Assembly: GCF_001428485.1 (NCBI RefSeq)
Contig: NZ_LMHS01000003.1
Span: 496,001 to 560,000, forward strand
Direction: 5' to 3'
DNA: 64,000 nucleotides
DNA from: Microbacterium sp. Root180
GTDB taxonomy: Bacteria > Actinomycetota > Actinomycetes > Actinomycetales > Microbacteriaceae
Positions 61,919 through 64,000 of this stretch are shown piece by piece; the first letter of the stretch is position 1, and each line of letters begins with the position of its first letter. A program made the position numbers and the translations under genes. Under the pieces are notes generated by a model. The model saw only the letters and a program-made list of their open reading frames with translations, was not told where the DNA came from and searched no databases.

Positions 61919-61951
61919 GCCCCGACCGGGTACTAGACCGGTCGGGGCTTT
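61919..61951. terminator. Terminator hairpin GCCCCGACCGG..CCGGTCGGGGC
   Basis: Eleven-base perfect arms with an 8-base loop. Rightward TTTCC, leftward TTTCTCTTT follows, so it best terminates minus-strand transcripts coming from tRNA-Tyr. It overlaps the 5' end of the truncated gene. Confidence 0.85.
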
Positions 61952-61980
61952 CCGCGTCGTTCCGCGGGTTTCGCGGTGTG

Positions 61981-61994
61981 TGGCGAGTGAGGGA
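61981..61994 (-). repeat. Duplicate of the tRNA-Tyr 3' end
   Basis: TGGCGAGTGAGGGA here is identical to the last 14 bases of the tRNA-Tyr gene at 62090-62103. A short direct repeat of a tRNA 3' end is what integration of a mobile element leaves behind, but the two copies are only 109 bases apart and no integrase is near. Confidence 0.6.
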
Positions 61995-62044
61995 CTCCGG
62001 TGCTTCGCTGCGCTCGCTCCTCCCCGAATCCCGCCGTGCCCAGA

Positions 62045-62087
62045 GAACGACTGAAGGGCCCCGCTTCGCGGAGCCCTTCAGTCGTTC
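62045..62087 (-). terminator. Long hairpin downstream of tRNA-Tyr
   Basis: GAACGACTGAAGGGC and GCCCTTCAGTCGTTC, 15-base perfect arms with an inner CCGC-TTC-GCGG stem, directly after the tRNA 3' end. Confidence 0.8.
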
Positions 62088-62089
62088 GG

Positions 62090-62171
62090 TGGCGAGTGAG
62101 GGATTCGAACCCCCGAATGCTGAGCAGTCTGATTTACAGTCAGATCCCTTTGGCCGCTTGGGTAACTCGCC
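62090..62171 (-). tRNA. tRNA-Tyr (GTA)
   Basis: 82 bases with a long variable arm (class II). Acceptor GGCGAGT with ACTCGCC, anticodon loop CTGTAAA within CTGA..TCAG stem (anticodon GTA), T-arm GGGGG-TTCGAAT-CCCTC. CCA is not encoded. Confidence 0.95.
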
Positions 62172-62269
62172 AGGCGCATCCGTCCGACTTTGACAGACGA
62201 CCGGAGGCGCGATCCACAATCATACGCTGTGCGAGGCAGTGCTCGAAATCGGAATACCGGCGGTCTGGA

Positions 62270-63184
62270 TCAGGTGCCGATGCGGTCCAGATCGAGCGAC
62301 TCGAGCGACGCTGCCGTGCGCAGAAGGGCACCCTCGAACCGGCACGTCGCGGCCGCGACATCCATCGCCGAGGCCAGCACTGCGGCCCACTCCTCCTCGC
62401 TCGACGGGGCACCCCCGGCGAGCGCCGCCACCGCTGCCGCGAAGGCCGCGTCGCCCGCGCCCATCGTGTCGACGATGCGCCCGGGCAGGTTCGAGATCGG
62501 GTGCGTGACCACGAGCTCACCCGCCTCGATCGTCGCCCCGAACGCGCCCTGCGTGGCGAGCACGGCGCCGACCCCGAGGTCCACGAGCCGGGCCCGCAGC
62601 GCGTCGAGGGTCTCGCCGTACAGGAGCGCCGCGTCGTCCTCGCCGACCTTGACGAGCGCCGCACCCGCCGCGAGCCGCTCGAACCCGCGCACGAACTCCT
62701 CGGAATCGCGCATCATCCCGGATCGCGGATTCGGATCGATCGCGAGGCTCGCCCCGGCGGAAGAGATCGCGTCGGCCAGTTCGTCCGTCTGCGCGGTGTC
62801 GTCGAAGGCGAAGCAGCTCACGACGACGAGCGCGGCATCCGCCATCGCCGCTCGCTCCCGTTCGCCGAAGCGGATGCGCCGTTGCTGCGACGCCGCGTTG
62901 AAGACGTACTCGGGCTCCCCGCCACCGGAGCGTGTGCTCACGGCGCGAGCCGTGCCCAGCGGCGACGGCGTCTCGATGAGCTCGACGCCGTAGTCACCGA
63001 GGTAGGAGCGGATGTGCGAGCCGGGCTCGTCGTCGCCCACCATCGCGAGCAGGGTGGCCGGCACGCCGAGCCGCGTCAGACCGACCGCCACGTTGAGCGC
63101 CGCACCCCCGACGAACTCCCGCACGCCGTTGTCGTCGCGCAGCTCGTCGATGAGCGCGTCGCCGACCACGACGATGCGGTTCAT
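62270..63184 (-). CDS. PfkB-family carbohydrate kinase
   Basis: 304 residues. Substrate-side N-terminal VVVGDALIDEL and GGAALNVAVGLTRLG, and the C-terminal anion-hole/catalytic motif IVDTMGAGDAAFAAAV (GAGD) define PfkB kinases. Fructokinase or 2-keto-3-deoxygluconate kinase activity would fit the sugar-acid genes at 48930-52765, but they are 10 kb away. ATGA overlap with the FBP-domain gene upstream. Confidence 0.9.
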   Translation of the reverse strand: MNRIVVVGDALIDELRDDNGVREFVGGAALNVAVGLTRLGVPATLLAMVGDDEPGSHIRSYLGDYGVELIETPSPLGTARAVSTRSGGGEPEYVFNAASQQRRIRFGERERAAMADAALVVVSCFAFDDTAQTDELADAISSAGASLAIDPNPRSGMMRDSEEFVRGFERLAAGAALVKVGEDDAALLYGETLDALRARLVDLGVGAVLATQGAFGATIEAGELVVTHPISNLPGRIVDTMGAGDAAFAAAVAALAGGAPSSEEEWAAVLASAMDVAAATCRFEGALLRTAASLESLDLDRIGT

Positions 63185-63681
63185 CGGCGCACCTCGGCGT
63201 TCTCGAGAACGCGATCGACGAAGGCCACGGCGCGCCGGGTGGTGCCGTCGATGCGCAGATCCACGCTCGCACGCACCTCGCTGGGCGCGAGCGGCATCGC
63301 GAGCCGCACATTCTCGTGGCACGAAAGGTCGGTGCAGATGTAGGTCCCGACGCTGTCGCCGTGCTCACCGGCAGCGCCCGCACGGCGGGCCGTGAACATC
63401 GCGACCTGATCGGCCGGCTGCATGGTGTGGCACACGTTGCACATGGCCGACCGCGCCCTCGACGTGCCCTCGGCCGCGCGCAGCACGACACCGCGAGGTT
63501 CGCCCTCGACCTCGACGATCAGGTATCCGCGTCCGCGCGTGCGCGGATCGCGCCACGCAAAGAAGTCGAGGTGATCCCAGTCGGCGAGCAGGAAGTCGGT
63601 CGGCAGCGCGACGATCCTCAGGTCGTCCGGTGAAGCGTTCGCGAACGATGAACGCACGTCGTCTTCGGTCAGTGGGCGCAT
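63181..63681 (-). CDS. FBP-domain protein with C-terminal treble-clef zinc finger
   Basis: 166 residues. The zinc site is CNVCHTMQPADQVAMF at about residues 81-96 with the second pair in YICTDLSCHENVR. This is the elongation-factor-G-binding (FBP) C-terminal domain, whose relatives bind EF-G and confer fusidic acid tolerance. Here it is a stand-alone domain, so translation-related function is likely but not shown. GAGGAGG precedes the ATG. Confidence 0.85.
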   Translation of the reverse strand: MRPLTEDDVRSSFANASPDDLRIVALPTDFLLADWDHLDFFAWRDPRTRGRGYLIVEVEGEPRGVVLRAAEGTSRARSAMCNVCHTMQPADQVAMFTARRAGAAGEHGDSVGTYICTDLSCHENVRLAMPLAPSEVRASVDLRIDGTTRRAVAFVDRVLENAEVRR

Positions 63682-63746
63682 GGCACCTCCTCGCGACCCC
63701 AGTCTACGAACGACGGCCGATCGCGGAACCCCCGGCCGGGCGGGAG

Positions 63747-63788
63747 CGGATGCCTCGTGCCGACGCGAGGTGCGGGACGAGGCATCCG
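63747..63788 (-). terminator. Hairpin with GGATGCCTCG inverted pair
   Basis: CGGATGCCTCGT and ACGAGGCATCCG are perfectly complementary, 18 bases apart, 12 bases downstream of the symporter stop on the minus strand. Both arms carry the enriched 10-mer. Confidence 0.7.
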
Positions 63789-63799
63789 TCCACCGGTCG

Positions 63800-64000
63800 T
63801 CAGGCCGACGCCGCCGGTGCTGCGGCGTCGTCGGCGGGCTCGAGCTCGTCGTCGGCGCTTGCGCCGCGCTCGCGGATGAGGAAGCCGAACCCGAAGGCGA
63901 TGAAGAACATCAGCACGCCATAGACCGCGGCGGGAAGACTGAGCTCCGTCGAGTTGAGCACGGTCTGCGCGATGACGATCGCCAGCGTCGCGTTGTGGAT
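63800..64000 (-). CDS. C-terminal end of a membrane transporter, probably a bile acid:sodium symporter family protein (5' end outside window)
   Basis: 66 residues visible before TGA at 63800-63802. Two hydrophobic segments, IHNATLAIVIAQTVL and LPAAVYGVLMFFIAFGFGFL, then a hydrophilic acidic Ala-rich tail. The GxNxTLAI/PAAVYG pattern resembles the last two helices of BASS-family transporters. With so little sequence, the family assignment is tentative. Confidence 0.5.
   Translation of the reverse strand: MHNATLAIVIAQTVLNSTELSLPAAVYGVLMFFIAFGFGFLIRERGASADDELEPADDAAAPAASA

Noticed and set aside
61981..62103. Prophage or genomic island attachment sites flanking an insertion
   Set aside because: The repeats are only 109 bases apart and there is no integrase or phage gene, so at most a scar is supported.

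Overview
The window is about 70% G+C, with GTG and TTG starts, frequent 4-base ATGA/GTGA gene overlaps and leaderless promoters (a TANNNT box 5-7 bases before the start codon). Gene content (RamB-type regulator beside the glyoxylate genes, murB-hadA-hadB, an FBP zinc-finger protein, DUF1206 and DUF2510 proteins) points to a high-GC actinobacterium, most likely Microbacteriaceae and probably Microbacterium. No phage, transposase, rRNA or CRISPR array is seen. Almost all of it reads as chromosomal catabolic and housekeeping DNA.

Layout. 1-930: end of a TPR protein, then a GIY-YIG nuclease gene embedded in a dispersed repeat. 939-7651 (minus): a putrescine/GABA block of gabT, putrescine oxidase, a universal stress protein, an APC permease and succinate-semialdehyde dehydrogenase, controlled by or next to a divergent PucR regulator (7745) and an amine oxidoreductase (9603). 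11242-18193: a beta-glucan utilisation regulon with an ABC importer lacking its ATPase, a GH1 glucosidase, a secreted GH144-like glucanase and a TetR repressor; a near-identical operator stands before both transcription units. 18484-23436: RamB-type regulator, malate synthase and isocitrate lyase (glyoxylate shunt). 23634-29238: YCII protein, aspartate-type aminotransferase, murB/hadAB, TauE exporter and a DUF2510 protein. 29324-36789: RbsABC-type sugar importer with a Gfo/Idh oxidoreductase, a TIM-barrel isomerase and a ROK repressor.

36767-47495: cation transporter, small lipoprotein, SDR, cysteine hydrolase, then TetR, agmatine deiminase and amidase (polyamine-related), DUF1206, PAP2, ImmA/IrrE peptidase and two XRE regulators, and a GNAT acetyltransferase. 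48930-52765: a non-phosphorylating sugar-acid route (dehydratase, lactonase, zinc dehydrogenase) around a GntR-like palindrome. 52841-53661: a leaderless 32-codon ORF coupled to an S51 peptidase. 53748-53927: tRNA-Met and tRNA-Thr. 53992-64000: M23 peptidase, inositol phosphatase, FAD oxidoreductase, YbaK, several small unknown proteins, a 5'-truncated secreted-protein gene next to tRNA-Tyr, PfkB kinase, FBP protein and the end of a symporter gene.

The most unusual signal is not a gene. The 10-mer GGATGCCTCG (or its complement) occurs at least 13 times where base composition predicts well under one. Seven copies sit in intergenic terminator-like hairpins (three as inverted pairs) and the rest in coding sequence, most of them as Glu-Ala-Ser. 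That arrangement resembles DNA-uptake sequences of Neisseria and Haemophilus. Other structured intergenic DNA includes two dispersed repeat families, a 120-bp tandem duplication running into the 3' end of the ramB-like gene, and a duplicated 3' end of tRNA-Tyr.
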